DNA of 39,399 bases, from positions 1 to 39,399 of the forward strand of contig CAWKAO010000004.1 in assembly GCA_963847665.1 (NCBI GenBank), written 5' to 3'. A model generated the notes under the pieces. That model had not been told where the DNA came from, searched no databases, and saw only the letters and a list, made by a program, of their open reading frames with translations. The stretch comes from CAWKAO01 sp963847665. GTDB lineage: Bacteria > Actinomycetota > Humimicrobiia > Humimicrobiales > Humimicrobiaceae. Positions 14,796 through 24,321 of the stretch are shown one piece after another. Position numbers and translations under genes: made by a program. Position 1 is the first letter of the stretch, and every line of letters starts with the position of its first letter.

Positions 14796-16688
14796 ATGAA
14801 CATCCTTTCAATGGAAAATGTAACAAAGAGCTTTTCAGAAAAGGTTTTATTTAAGAATGTTTCACTGGGAATCGGTAGCGATGAACGCATCGGTTTGGTC
14901 GGTATCAATGGAACCGGAAAATCTACATTCTTAAAAATGGTCAGCGGGCAGCTTGAACCTGATTCGGGGACCATTGTACGAAGGAACGACCTGACTTTGC
15001 AGTATCTCTTGCAAGCTTTGGATTTTGATGAAAACATTACTATCCTTGAGCATGTTCTACAAGGGGAGCATCCACTGATGAAGACGATCAGGGCCCATGA
15101 GACCGTGATGCAACAGTTACATGAAGCACCAAACGATGAAAGTCTTCAAAGAAGGCTCTCTGCCTGTGCCGAAAAGATGGATGAGATGGATGCCTGGAAT
15201 TTGGAGTTTGAAGCAAAAAGTATTTTAAGTAGACTTGGGATATCAGACATAAGGCGTAGTATTGGCGAGCTATCCGGGGGCCAGAAGAAAAGAATCGCTC
15301 TGGCAGAGGCGCTTATTCAACCTGCAGATCTATTGATCCTGGATGAGCCTACCAACCATATCGATATGGAAACTATCCAATGGCTGGAGGATTATTTAAG
15401 CCAGCGAAAGGGAGCGCTGCTTCTGGTGACACATGACCGCTATTTCCTTAACAGGATCGTAAGCCGGATCATTGAGATAGATAAAGGAAAGATTTATTCA
15501 TATGATGGTAACTTTGAATATTTTCTGGAAAAGAAAACGCTTCGTGAAGAGGCACAAACCACAATGGAAGAAAAGCGAAGGCGTCTTTATATAAACGAAC
15601 TGGCGTGGATCCGCAGGGGAGCCAAGGCGCGGACAACCAAGCAGAAGGCAAGGATTTCCCGTTTTGAGGAGATAAAGATAACTGGAGTTGAAAAAGAGAT
15701 CAGTAAAGAGCAATTCGATCTGCCTGTTGCTTACAGACGTCTTGGGAAAAAAGTGATCGAGTTTGAAAATGTGTATAAATCATTTGACGGGCAGACAGTG
15801 ATCAAAAACTTCAGTATTCAGTTAAGCCCTGATGACCGGATAGGCATTGTCGGTCCAAACGCTGCTGGCAAAACAGTATTGCTGGATCTTATTGCGGGAT
15901 TGATAGATCCTGATAAAGGTGACATCAGCATTGGAGAAACAGTTAAGATCGCATATTATCAACAGGACAATGAGGGCATGGACGACTCTATGCGTATGAT
16001 CGATTATATCAGGCAAACCGCTGAATATGTCGAAACGATAAGTGGGTCCACAATTTCGGCGAGCCAGATCCTGGAGAGGTTCCTTTTTGATGGCAGCCAG
16101 CAGTATAGTCTTATAAAGAATCTATCGGGCGGAGAAAAAAAGCGGCTCTTATTAGCAAAAGTCCTGATGGAAAAACCAAATGTCCTTCTTTTGGATGAGC
16201 CGACAAATGATCTGGACATCCAGACTCTTGAGGTACTTGAGGAGTATCTGGGATATTTTCAGGGTGTTGTGCTGGTCGCATCTCATGACAGGTATTTTCT
16301 CGATAAAACAACTGACCGGTTAATAGCTGTAAAGGGTGACGGGAAGATCGAATTTTACAATGACCTTGGTGCATATGGACGCAGCCTGATGGTCGGAGAA
16401 TCAAAAGCAGGGCAACAAAACAAAATGTTGAGTCATTCCACCAGAGTCAAACAAAAAACAAAATTTACCTATGCCGAAAGCAGGGAATTTACCCGGATCG
16501 ACGGAGACATCGAAAAATTAGAGTCAGAACTGACAGGACTTGGTGAAGAGATGAGTGAAAGGTGGTCCGATTATATCAGGATGCAGGAGCTAACTGAAAA
16601 GGAAAAAAAACTTCGGGCTGAGCTGTCAGAAAAAATGGAGCGCTGGGTCTATTTGCACGAACTGGCTGAGAAAATGAAGCTGCAGTAA
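14796..16688 (+). CDS. ABC-F ATPase (ribosome-acting, Uup/EttA/antibiotic-resistance superfamily)
   Basis: Two ABC domains lie in one soluble polypeptide without membrane segments. Domain 1 has Walker A GINGTGKST (from residue 36), signature LSGGQKKR (159) and LLILDEPTNHID. Domain 2 has GPNAAGKT (353), LSGGEKKRL (443) and LLLDEPTNDLD. The linker between the domains holds basic RRGAKARTTKQKARI, the P-site interaction motif region. The C-terminus is a charged coiled coil. ABC-F proteins bind the ribosomal E site, rescue stalled ribosomes or displace antibiotics. The next gene starts a few nt to about 55 nt downstream, so they form one operon. Confidence 0.93.
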   Translation: MNILSMENVTKSFSEKVLFKNVSLGIGSDERIGLVGINGTGKSTFLKMVSGQLEPDSGTIVRRNDLTLQYLLQALDFDENITILEHVLQGEHPLMKTIRAHETVMQQLHEAPNDESLQRRLSACAEKMDEMDAWNLEFEAKSILSRLGISDIRRSIGELSGGQKKRIALAEALIQPADLLILDEPTNHIDMETIQWLEDYLSQRKGALLLVTHDRYFLNRIVSRIIEIDKGKIYSYDGNFEYFLEKKTLREEAQTTMEEKRRRLYINELAWIRRGAKARTTKQKARISRFEEIKITGVEKEISKEQFDLPVAYRRLGKKVIEFENVYKSFDGQTVIKNFSIQLSPDDRIGIVGPNAAGKTVLLDLIAGLIDPDKGDISIGETVKIAYYQQDNEGMDDSMRMIDYIRQTAEYVETISGSTISASQILERFLFDGSQQYSLIKNLSGGEKKRLLLAKVLMEKPNVLLLDEPTNDLDIQTLEVLEEYLGYFQGVVLVASHDRYFLDKTTDRLIAVKGDGKIEFYNDLGAYGRSLMVGESKAGQQNKMLSHSTRVKQKTKFTYAESREFTRIDGDIEKLESELTGLGEEMSERWSDYIRMQELTEKEKKLRAELSEKMERWVYLHELAEKMKLQ

Positions 16689-16743
16689 TATATTGAAAGG
16701 TCAATTCATTTATAAGGGATACAAAATAAACCATCATAATAAT

Positions 16744-19161
16744 ATGCCAATAAAATTTGAACGTTTCTACAAGCGTCTATGCGGCTCTACGATCGAGTAT
16801 GATTTATCTGGATATGATGATCAACTTAATAAAATAAAGCAGTCTAAAACAGATCTACAATATCGATCTGATCAAGATCTAAAAAAAATATCTAAAAACT
16901 TATTCCATAAAGTAAGAGAGGGAGACCCCCCGGACGATTTACTTGTTGATTCGTATGCCCTTGTATGCGAAACAGCAAAACGTGTCTTAAAATTACAACC
17001 TTTTGATGTACAGGTCCTGGGTGGCATAGCACTGGATCAGGGGAAACTGGTGGAAATGCAAACGGGTGAAGGAAAAACCCTTACTGCTGTTTTACCTGCC
17101 TATTTAAATGCACTTACTGAAAAAGGGGTTCAAATACTTACATTTAATGATTACCTTGCTCGCCGTGATTCACAATGGATGGGAGCGATTTATAATTTTT
17201 TAGGTTTGAGTGTCAGCTATATTCAGGAAGGAATGAGTATTCCTGAACGCCAGAAGGCATACAGGGCAGACATTACCTATCTTTCAGCAAAGGAAGCAGG
17301 CTTTGATTTTTTACGTGATAGTATTTGCTATCACAAAAATGATATTGTCCACCGATCCTTTAATTATGCGATTATCGATGAAGCTGACTCTATTTTAATC
17401 GATGAAGCCAGGATACCTCTTGTTATTGCAGGCACTTCTAAAATCTATGAAGATGATCTTTATCATATGGCAAAAATTGCCAGGAAACTAAAAAAAGAGA
17501 TCGATTTTAAATTTGATGAATATGAGCGGAATATTTATTTAACTGATTTTGGGCTTAAACATGCTGAAGAACTGCTAGATTGTAAAAATATCTATGATGT
17601 TAAAAATCTAAAATTACTCACCTGTTTAAATTGTGCTATCCACGCAGAGTTTCTGTTACGGAACAATATTGATTATATTGTCCGTAATGGAGTGATTGAA
17701 ATAATCGATGAATTCACCGGTCGGGTAGCTGATAAAAGACGCTGGCCTGATGGAATACAGGCAGCACTTGAAGCCAAAGAAAATATTGCGATCAGATCTC
17801 AGGGAAATATCTTAAATTCCACTACTTTGCAGCATTTTTTACAGAACTATTCAAAACTATGTGGAATGACAGCTACGGCTCAATCAGCTGAAGAAGAGTT
17901 TCGTAAATTTTATAATTTAGACATAGTGGTAATCCCTCCAAACCGCCCCTGCATACGAGTCGATGATCCTGATAGGGTCTTTGTTACAAAACCTCAAAAG
18001 GATAAGGCGGTTATAGATGAAATCGTAAAAGTCCATAAAACTAAGCGGCCAATATTGGTGGGAACGTGCAGCGTAAAAGAATCTGTTATGCTTGCCGGGG
18101 AATTGCATAAGCGGAAAATAAAATGTGAAGTACTCAATGCAAAAAATGATTATTATGAGGCAAAAGTTATAGCTCAGGCAGGTAGGCTGGGAGCTGTTAC
18201 CATATCAACAAATATGGCGGGCAGAGGCACAGACATCATGCTTGGAGGGAGCGACTCTGAAGAGAAAGAGGAAGTAGCGGCCTTGAGCGGGCTTTATGTC
18301 ATCGGTACCAATAAACATGAAAGCCAGCGAATAGATGATCAGCTAAGAGGTCGTGCGGGCCGTCAGGGAGACCCGGGTTCTTCACAGTTTATCATCAGCC
18401 TTGAAGATGATATTTTTTTAAAATACCGGATCTCAGACCTGATTCCTAAAAATATTATCAGTAACAGCACTGATGGGGAGATAATCAACTTAATCCTGGC
18501 AAAAGAGATAAATCGTTTGCAGCGGATCATTGAAGGCCAGAATTCAAATATTAAAATAACACTTTATAATTATTCATGGCTGGTAGAAAAAAAAAGAAAG
18601 GTTATTGCAAAAAAGCGCTTTGAGATGATGAGTAATAATTTTTCTTTAAAATTTTACAGGTCAAAATCCCCTGAAATTTTTAAAAAACACGAATTATTAT
18701 TGGGTGATGAAAAACTGGAGGAGATCTGCAGGTATATTTCTTTTTATTATATCGATCAATACTGGTCCCACTACCTGGCAGAGATAGCAGATATCAGGGA
18801 AGGTATCTATTTGCGGAGGATCGGAGGACAGGTTCCGCTGATAGAATTTCAAAAATTAGCAATTGATCTGTTTGATGAACTTTTTAAAAGATTGGATGCA
18901 AGGTTGATCAAAGAATTTAATGGTCTCCAGGTCAACAATAAAGATTTTGATATCAAAGGACTTGATATAAAAGCACCTTCGGCGACCTGGACTTACCTGG
19001 TCAGTGACAATCCTTTTGAGAATCAGTTTGGTCTCCAATTAATGGGGAACATAGGATTGTCTGCAGGTGTGGCTTTTATAAGTCCATTGCTGGTTTTATA
19101 TTCAATGTTAACCAAATTCAAAAGACAAAAGAAAAGAAATAGTGGTGATCAAAAACAATAG
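16744..19161 (+). CDS. secA2: SecA2-type accessory preprotein translocase ATPase
   Basis: SecA motors drive protein export through SecY. Visible parts are Walker A MQTGEGKT (from residue 105), the preprotein crosslinking region, DEAD-type IIDEADSILIDEAR, DEFTGRV, the second nucleotide fold with NMAGRGTDIMLGG and RIDDQLRGRAGRQGDPG, and then the helical scaffold. It is 805 aa, shorter than housekeeping SecA, and lacks the C-terminal zinc motif. It ends instead with a hydrophobic stretch (GNIGLSAGVAFISPLLVLYSML) and a basic tail. The start MPIKFERFYKRLCGS fits SecA ends better than an upstream TTG at 16693. No SecY2 is nearby. It probably exports a small envelope-protein set. Confidence 0.9.
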   Translation: MPIKFERFYKRLCGSTIEYDLSGYDDQLNKIKQSKTDLQYRSDQDLKKISKNLFHKVREGDPPDDLLVDSYALVCETAKRVLKLQPFDVQVLGGIALDQGKLVEMQTGEGKTLTAVLPAYLNALTEKGVQILTFNDYLARRDSQWMGAIYNFLGLSVSYIQEGMSIPERQKAYRADITYLSAKEAGFDFLRDSICYHKNDIVHRSFNYAIIDEADSILIDEARIPLVIAGTSKIYEDDLYHMAKIARKLKKEIDFKFDEYERNIYLTDFGLKHAEELLDCKNIYDVKNLKLLTCLNCAIHAEFLLRNNIDYIVRNGVIEIIDEFTGRVADKRRWPDGIQAALEAKENIAIRSQGNILNSTTLQHFLQNYSKLCGMTATAQSAEEEFRKFYNLDIVVIPPNRPCIRVDDPDRVFVTKPQKDKAVIDEIVKVHKTKRPILVGTCSVKESVMLAGELHKRKIKCEVLNAKNDYYEAKVIAQAGRLGAVTISTNMAGRGTDIMLGGSDSEEKEEVAALSGLYVIGTNKHESQRIDDQLRGRAGRQGDPGSSQFIISLEDDIFLKYRISDLIPKNIISNSTDGEIINLILAKEINRLQRIIEGQNSNIKITLYNYSWLVEKKRKVIAKKRFEMMSNNFSLKFYRSKSPEIFKKHELLLGDEKLEEICRYISFYYIDQYWSHYLAEIADIREGIYLRRIGGQVPLIEFQKLAIDLFDELFKRLDARLIKEFNGLQVNNKDFDIKGLDIKAPSATWTYLVSDNPFENQFGLQLMGNIGLSAGVAFISPLLVLYSMLTKFKRQKKRNSGDQKQ

Positions 19162-19254
19162 CATTTCTATTTATCAGTTAATTCCGTAAAATAAACTAAG
19201 TTAAGTTTTTCTTTTTAATATTAAGACCTTAAAAGCAAAAGGAGGTTGATTTAC

Positions 19255-20238
19255 TTGAAATACAGGATGCTTGGAAAGACCGGTTATAAAATATCAGAAG
19301 TTTCCCTGGGGACCTGGCAACTTGGCGGGAAATGGGGAGAGCAATTCAATTGGGCTACAGCAGACGCAATATTGAATAAAGCTGTAGAAAGTGGAGTTAA
19401 TTTTATAGATACAGCAGATGTCTACAATGATGGTCTGAGTGAAGAAGCAATTGGAAAGTTTTTAAAAAAGGTAAAAGGTAAGATCTATGTAGCCACCAAG
19501 AGTGGCAGGAAACTAAATCCCCACAATACTGAGGGATATAACAGAAAAAATATTACCGGTTTTATAGAAGACAGCTTAAAGAGGCTGGATGTCGAGACAC
19601 TTGACCTGGTCCAGCTGCATTGTCCCCCTACTGAAGTCTTTTACAAACCTGATGTATTTGAATTTTTGGATGATCTAAAAAAAGAAGGAAAGATCCAGCA
19701 TTATGGTGTAAGTGTTTCAAAAGTAGAGGAGGCATTAAAAGCGATCCAGTATCCGGGTGTTGCAGCGGTACAGATCATCTATAACATGTTCAGGCTCAAA
19801 CCGGCTGAAATGTTCTTTGAAGAAGCTTATAAAAATGATGTCGGTATAATCGTAAGGGTCCCACTTGCAAGCGGCCTGCTCAGTGGAAGGTTTAATAAGA
19901 ATACAAATTTTACGGAAGGGGATCATAGAAATTTTAACAGGGATGGAAAATTCTTCGATAAAGGTGAGACTTTTTCAGGTATCCCCTATGATGTCGGATT
20001 AACAGCAGTCGATGAGCTAAAAAAAGTATTTCCTCCTGAGGACCTGGCAAAATATTCCCTGCAATGGGTGCTCATGAATAATAATATCAGCTGTGTGATC
20101 CCTGGAGCAAGCAATGCTGAACAGCTGATATCAAATTCTGCGGCTTCTGATATGCCACCACTTTCAAAGGACCAGATGGATGCTGTAGAAAAAATATATG
20201 ATGAATACATTAGAGGACATGCCCATCATCTATGGTGA
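19255..20238 (+). CDS. Aldo/keto reductase
   Basis: A TIM-barrel NADPH-dependent reductase of 327 aa. The catalytic tetrad is D52, Y57, K82 and H122 (FIDTADVY, ATKSG, QLHCPP). The family's cofactor-binding loop appears as GIIVRVPLASGLLSG, and a C-terminal IPGASNAEQL binds the cofactor phosphate. The ATG-less start is TTG 19255, because GGAGG at 19241-19245 is 9 nt upstream; the in-frame TTG at 19246 is too close. It ends in GHAHHLW. It sits alone between SecA2 and the rubredoxin-like gene. The substrate is unknown; carbonyl reduction of sugars or aldehydes is typical. Confidence 0.9.
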   Translation: MKYRMLGKTGYKISEVSLGTWQLGGKWGEQFNWATADAILNKAVESGVNFIDTADVYNDGLSEEAIGKFLKKVKGKIYVATKSGRKLNPHNTEGYNRKNITGFIEDSLKRLDVETLDLVQLHCPPTEVFYKPDVFEFLDDLKKEGKIQHYGVSVSKVEEALKAIQYPGVAAVQIIYNMFRLKPAEMFFEEAYKNDVGIIVRVPLASGLLSGRFNKNTNFTEGDHRNFNRDGKFFDKGETFSGIPYDVGLTAVDELKKVFPPEDLAKYSLQWVLMNNNISCVIPGASNAEQLISNSAASDMPPLSKDQMDAVEKIYDEYIRGHAHHLW

Positions 20239-20319
20239 TTTGCAAATAACAATCGATAAGGTAAGATTTAAACGGAGGAATTTTTTAAGTTTTATTATGT
20301 AAAGGGAGTGAGCGAGACA

Positions 20320-20505
20320 ATGACTCAATGGAAATGTTCATTTTGTGCCTATACTTTTAGCGCAGATACTGTACCGGAAAAATGCCCTTCTTGCCAACAG
20401 AATTGTACTTTTAGTGATGTTACCTGTTATACTCCGGAATGTGGCGGACAGCAAAATGCTGATCCAAAGTTACTGGGTATAAAAGATAAACCTATAAACG
20501 ATTAA
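20320..20505 (+). CDS. Rubredoxin-like iron/zinc-ribbon small protein
   Basis: The 61-aa product begins MTQWKCSFCAYTF and continues EKCPSCQQN, giving two CxxC pairs spaced like a rubredoxin or rubrerythrin C-terminal domain (a WKCxxCxY start is typical). Three more Cys follow in FSDVTCYTPECGG, which is unusual. ATG 20320, 11 nt after GGGAG, is a better start than GTG 20308, which overlaps the ribosome site. A role in electron transfer or oxidative-stress defence in anaerobes is likely, by inference. Confidence 0.75.
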   Translation: MTQWKCSFCAYTFSADTVPEKCPSCQQNCTFSDVTCYTPECGGQQNADPKLLGIKDKPIND

Positions 20506-20734
20506 ATTTTTTTATAAATAAAGTAAGTTAATTATCCCTAGACAGTATACGTTGAGAGCATAGTTACCTGAAGTAATTAAAACCATATAACAAAGATTTT
20601 TATAATATATTCGGTATTGATTTCAGATTTATTGTAAAATAGATACCAGGAAGTCAGATGTACTCTGGTAGTAAGTTAGAAGAGTAACAAACCTGGTGAG
20701 TTTGTAAAAGTTTTAAAAAAGAAGGGTGATGAAG

Positions 20735-21400
20735 GTGAATATATTTAATAGGATAGTCATGGTAATACTTATGCTATGCCTGGTAGTGGTATCTATTGTT
20801 GCCATTGTCAATGTCTTTGCAAACCTTTTTGAGTGGTCCAGTGTGGCAGATAGGATCATAAACTATGCTTCAAGCATAAACCCATATATCTTAGCAGCCA
20901 TCCTGTTTCTTGTCCTGGTCGTGGCGCTTTTAATCCTGATATTTGAGTTTTACAGGAAAAGGGTCAAAGTTGCAAATGTCTCATCAGACCAGTCAGGCAA
21001 AACTATGGTCACATTAAAAACTGTGTCAAGTCAGATAACAGAAAAACTTATAGGCATTGAAGGTTCCCAGGATCCAAAAGTCAGGATAATACCGATGCGT
21101 GAAGGAATAATAATCGATATTACTTCCAAACTCATGAAAGGTGTAAATGTCACTGAAAAGACAAAGGAGATCAGGGATAAAGCCAGTGAATTTGCCTCCA
21201 AGGACTTAGGGTTCAAAGTAATGAAATCCAATTATACTGCGGTAGGTTTTGTTGAGGGAAGAGTAAAAGACTTCAATGAGATCAGAACACAACCTCCTGA
21301 ACCCGAGATAATAAAATCAGAGGAGATATTAGAAAGCAAGGACCCTACCAAACCAAATGAACCAACAGATATAAGATCAGTTGAAGATGACAATAATTAG
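20735..21400 (+). CDS. AmaP-like envelope protein with Asp23-type domain
   Basis: Two N-terminal helices (MNIFNRIVMVILMLCLVVVSI and, near residues 47-68, PYILAAILFLVLVVALLIL) precede a soluble domain. Its strands resemble the Asp23/Gls24 superfamily (MVTLKTVSSQITEKLIGI, RIIPMREGIIIDIT, TKEIRDKASEFASKDLGFKV). That is the layout of AmaP, the membrane anchor of alkaline-shock proteins in Gram-positive bacteria. An acidic, Pro/Glu-rich tail ends it. The start is uncertain among GTG 20726, ATG 20729 and GTG 20735; the last has GAAGGG at good spacing. No Asp23 partner is adjacent. Confidence 0.75.
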   Translation: MNIFNRIVMVILMLCLVVVSIVAIVNVFANLFEWSSVADRIINYASSINPYILAAILFLVLVVALLILIFEFYRKRVKVANVSSDQSGKTMVTLKTVSSQITEKLIGIEGSQDPKVRIIPMREGIIIDITSKLMKGVNVTEKTKEIRDKASEFASKDLGFKVMKSNYTAVGFVEGRVKDFNEIRTQPPEPEIIKSEEILESKDPTKPNEPTDIRSVEDDNN

Positions 21401-21461
21401 GCGATCATTGATCATTAGCTTTATCTCAAAATTAACAGCTTAACAGCTGCGGACTATAGGT

Positions 21462-22481
21462 TTATTGGCTGGTTGAAAGGCCTGAGAGTTTTTCTATCTG
21501 GTCCACTGTTCCCACAACGATCATTTTGTGGCCGCCTTTTATCAGTGTATTCGCATTAGCCTTATTGATTAAAACTGCCTTACCTGATTCGATCACTGAG
21601 ACTATTAAGGCCCCGAATTGGTACTTTTCATTTGCTTCTTTTATGGTCAGACCGTCAATATTACAATTTGGTTCTACAAGTATCTCTGCCAGGGTGATCT
21701 CAATATTATCAGGGCTAAGCATAGTATCCAAAAACTCGACTACTGTAGGCTGTTTTGCCAGGGCCACCATTCTCTTACCGCCAATGATCTGGGGGGACAC
21801 GACCCTGTCTGCACCAGCTCTTTCAAGTTTATTTATAGTGTCAAACATCTTTGCTCTTGCGACAACATAGATCTCGGGATTAATCGCCTTTGCTGATAAT
21901 GTTATATAAACATTTTCAGAATCAGTATCAAGGGCAGCAAATAAGGATTTAGCTTTTTTTATTCCTGCTTCAATAAGGATTCTGTCATCTGAAGCATCGC
22001 CCTGGATGAATAACCAGTTATTTTGCTTGCACAGTTCTATGGGCCCGGAAGCGCTATCGATAACAATGAAATCTTCATTATCTTTGACAAGCTCGTTTGC
22101 GATTTCCTGGCCCACTCTTCCAAGGCCACAAATAATATAATGATTTTTTAATTTTGAGATCAATTTATTTATCCTCCTTTTCTGTACTCTTCCTGAAAGG
22201 ACCTCGCTTAATAAGAAGTCGGCAAGACTTATCAGGATATAAGCTGCAGAACCAGTTCCGATGATGATAAGAAAAATCGTAAAAATCGTCCCGCCAGTTG
22301 AAAGCTCTTTAGTGATCCCATAACCTACAGTGGTGACCGTTATAGTGGTGAAAAATAATGCGTCAAGGAAAGTCATTTTTTCAATAAATATATAACCGAC
22401 AAAACCAATAATATAAATTGAAATCAATACTGTTATGGAAAAGATTATTCTTTTATAAAATTGTTGATGGTCCTGTTTCAT
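21462..22481 (-). CDS. Ligand-gated K+ channel with RCK (TrkA-N/TrkA-C) domains
   Basis: Two membrane helices flank a pore loop with the selectivity filter TTVGYG (residues 50-55), as in MthK-type channels. An RCK N-domain follows with IICGLGRVGQEI (Rossmann glycine motif) and an acidic strand end FIVIDS, then FIQGDASDD and a TrkA-C domain (ITLAEILVEPNCNIDG). The 339-aa length is normal for a monomer that forms a tetramer. RCK domains sense Ca2+, nucleotides or cyclic di-AMP. The gene is convergent with AmaP, and there are no operon partners. Confidence 0.92.
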   Translation of the reverse strand: MKQDHQQFYKRIIFSITVLISIYIIGFVGYIFIEKMTFLDALFFTTITVTTVGYGITKELSTGGTIFTIFLIIIGTGSAAYILISLADFLLSEVLSGRVQKRRINKLISKLKNHYIICGLGRVGQEIANELVKDNEDFIVIDSASGPIELCKQNNWLFIQGDASDDRILIEAGIKKAKSLFAALDTDSENVYITLSAKAINPEIYVVARAKMFDTINKLERAGADRVVSPQIIGGKRMVALAKQPTVVEFLDTMLSPDNIEITLAEILVEPNCNIDGLTIKEANEKYQFGALIVSVIESGKAVLINKANANTLIKGGHKMIVVGTVDQIEKLSGLSTSQ

Positions 22482-22644
22482 AAAACTTTGAAAAACTGTG
22501 TTTTTATGGTTTTAATATAATTATAGCTTATTATATATCAATTAATAAGAAGAAATGGCCATTATCCAATGTTATTTCAGTTAATAATCAGTTTTTGCCA
22601 ATTGACCAGTAAATTTGTAGCGTTATATTGTTTGGAGGATAAGA

Positions 22645-24234
22645 ATGGCCTGTTTGTTGTATAATAGTAAGATATACCAGAAAGAGGATGAGAAACTGAT
22701 GAAAATCTTGGATAAAAGGGCCAGCGGAATATTGCTCCATATCAGTTCGTTACCATCAGATCATGGCATAGGGGATATGGGGAAAAATGCATACAGGTTT
22801 TTAGATTTCCTGGCAGAAATGGGTCAAAGTTACTGGCAGATCCTCCCGCTCACTTCCACAAGCAATAAAACAGGCAATTCTCCCTATTCAAGTGTATCCG
22901 CTTTTGCGGGCAATAAATTATTTATAGACCCTGAATTCTTATTAAAGAACGGTTTTATCAAAGAAGCAGATATCGACAGGCCGCCAGGTTTTAATGATCT
23001 TTCAGTTGACTATAAAAAAGTCACTGAATCTAAAGATAGATTATTTGAAATAGCTTATGGTAACTTCAGGTCAAAGGGACCGGAAAACAAATTAAAAAAA
23101 GAGTTTGAAATATTTTGTGCTGAAAATGACAGAAAATGGTTGGATGATTATGCAAGTTTTGTGGCCTTTAAAGATCATTTTACTAAATCATGTTCCTCAT
23201 GGATTGATTGGCCGGAAGAGATAAAAAAACGGGAAAAATATGCTATCAAAAGTTTAAGCGTTTCGCTCAAAGATGAAATAGAAAAACTGAAGTTTATCCA
23301 GTATATATTTTTCAAACAATGGTCCTTATTAAAGGAATATGCCAATTCCTTAAATATCAGGATAATAGGTGATATACCGATATATGTTGATTATGATAGT
23401 GCAGATGTCTGGACGCACAGTCAATTCTTTAAACTTGATAAAGACCGGAATCAACTGTTTGGGGCAGGTGTCCCACCTGATTTTTTCAGCAATATCGGTC
23501 AATTATGGGGAAATCCTGTATATGATTGGGAAAGATTAAAACAGGAAGGATTCAGGTGGTGGATCAAAAGACTGGAACATAATTTCAGGCTATTCGATCT
23601 GACGAGGTTTGATCATTTCAGAGGTATTGTTGCTTATTGGGAAGTGAAGAGAGGTAAAAAAGATGCCAGGAATGGGAAATGGGTCAGGGCATTTCCGGAT
23701 CAGTTTATTACAAAAATATTAAAGCATTTTGGTAGATTTCCTATAATAGCAGAAGACCTTGGAGGGGTTACTCCTGATGTGCAGGAGGTCATCAAAAGAT
23801 TTGAAATTGCCGGGACAAAAGTCCTGTTCTTTGCATTTTTAGAAAATTTTCCCAAAAATCCCTATCTCCCACATAATTATATACAAAACTGTGTCGCATA
23901 TACCGGGACCCATGATAATAATACTGCAAAAGGGTGGTTTATGAGGGAAGGTACCGTAAGTGAGAAAAAGAATCTATCAAAATATCTTGGAAAAGAAGCA
24001 AACATTAATACGATCCATAAGGATCTCATCAGATTGGTTTTATCATCGGTGGCAAACCTGGCCATAATACCCCTGCAGGATATTTTAGGGCTTGATGAAA
24101 CTGCAAGGATGAACCGCCCATCGATTGCAAAAGGCAATTGGAAGTGGCGGTTTAAATTTGATAAATTGTCACCGGAAGTTAAGTGGTTCAGGGAAATGAC
24201 AGAAAATTATGACAGAAGTTTACTTTTAAAATAA
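22645..24234 (+). CDS. malQ: 4-alpha-glucanotransferase (amylomaltase)
   Basis: MalQ (GH77) transfers alpha-1,4-glucan chains in maltodextrin and glycogen metabolism. The start of the conserved region is SGILLHISSLPSDHGIGDMG. The nucleophile is D323 in LTRFDHFRG, the acid/base E370 in IIAEDLGG, and the third acid D424 in YTGTHDNNT; all are present. The length of 529 aa is usual. GGAGGATAAG gives a good ribosome site for ATG 22645, which adds 18 residues before the family's usual start at 22699. RpiB follows 87 nt later. Confidence 0.95.
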   Translation: MACLLYNSKIYQKEDEKLMKILDKRASGILLHISSLPSDHGIGDMGKNAYRFLDFLAEMGQSYWQILPLTSTSNKTGNSPYSSVSAFAGNKLFIDPEFLLKNGFIKEADIDRPPGFNDLSVDYKKVTESKDRLFEIAYGNFRSKGPENKLKKEFEIFCAENDRKWLDDYASFVAFKDHFTKSCSSWIDWPEEIKKREKYAIKSLSVSLKDEIEKLKFIQYIFFKQWSLLKEYANSLNIRIIGDIPIYVDYDSADVWTHSQFFKLDKDRNQLFGAGVPPDFFSNIGQLWGNPVYDWERLKQEGFRWWIKRLEHNFRLFDLTRFDHFRGIVAYWEVKRGKKDARNGKWVRAFPDQFITKILKHFGRFPIIAEDLGGVTPDVQEVIKRFEIAGTKVLFFAFLENFPKNPYLPHNYIQNCVAYTGTHDNNTAKGWFMREGTVSEKKNLSKYLGKEANINTIHKDLIRLVLSSVANLAIIPLQDILGLDETARMNRPSIAKGNWKWRFKFDKLSPEVKWFREMTENYDRSLLLK

Positions 24235-24321
24235 ATAGTCATAAGCTATATTGAGTTTTTCCTGTGCTGGGAATTATTATTAATGGTCATCAATAAAAAC
24301 TAAAAAGATCGGAGGATCAAA

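Noticed and set aside
15469..16404. Several minus-strand frames of 60-97 codons opposite the ABC-F gene
   Set aside because: They lie wholly inside a strong, conserved gene on the other strand, with no ribosome sites and no domain signal.
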